Assembly (NCBI GenBank): GCA_032717465.1
Contig: CM064690.1
Location: forward strand, 30,465,653-30,529,652
Reading direction: 5' to 3'
DNA: 64,000 nt
From: Coenobita brevimanus
Taxonomy: Eukaryota; Arthropoda; Malacostraca; Decapoda; Coenobitidae
In this document: positions 63,924 to 64,000 of the stretch, one piece after another
Position numbering within the stretch: the stretch's first letter is position 1
How the letters are laid out: each line of letters starts with the position of its first letter
Position numbers and translations under genes: made by a program
Notes under the pieces: generated by a model
What the model saw: only the letters and a program-made list of their open reading frames with translations
Told to the model about the DNA's origin: nothing
Databases searched by the model: none

Positions 63924-64000
63924 TAACCCCCACACATTGCACATACGCTCATACACTGACACGCACATACCAAGAGACACATGCTGTGCTTTTTATGTAA

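Overview
This is a stretch of animal nuclear DNA, most likely from a malacostracan crustacean, probably a decapod (inference). The reasons are the intron-split genes with GT/AG junctions, the very high load of GA/CT, GT/CA and trinucleotide microsatellites, and the dense mix of small retroposons and MITE-like elements. Nothing looks bacterial or viral. Most open frames in the window are translations of simple repeats, not genes.

Two complete genes can be rebuilt exon by exon. (1) 19277-23165 (+): V-type proton ATPase subunit D, five exons, 249 aa, with all splice phases consistent. The start of its last exon is present three times in tandem in the final intron region. Two upstream copies have diverged; one is frameshifted and one is still open. 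(2) 30319-38496 (+): a ten-exon gene whose junctions all join in frame into a 977-aa protein I do not recognise. It is acidic and serine-rich, with about 20-residue repeats in its large exon, a basic helical segment, and a single hydrophobic segment at the extreme C-terminus.

A third gene is partial: 62056-63457 (+) is one large exon of a proline-rich protein with several PPxY motifs, and it must continue beyond the window. Between genes 1 and 2, on the minus strand at 27554-28714, lies a GC-rich intronless reading frame. It starts with a clear Y-box-type cold-shock domain and has two apparent compensating frameshifts, so it looks like a decaying retrocopy or retroelement ORF.

The rest is repeats. 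1-8.9 kb: a short satellite of about 145-bp units, CCA/CTA tracts, compound microsatellites and a foldback element. 8.9-19 kb: a pogo-like relic, tRNA-headed SINEs, a second SINE-like family and a TIR/MITE family (family A). 24-30 kb: a 5'-truncated retroposon with a perfect 12-bp target duplication, a long CTA tract, (TA)n and the cold-shock ORF. 38.5-45 kb: a 1.19-kb TA-flanked element with GGTTCGGAC subterminal repeats, plus other MITEs. 45-61 kb: microsatellites, many family A copies, an RTE-type LINE tail and several minisatellites. 61.1-61.8 kb: a homopyrimidine tract just before the proline-rich exon.

The genes share no evident pathway. Family labels A-G are my own, assigned by reading repeated motifs by eye; no alignment or database search was run.
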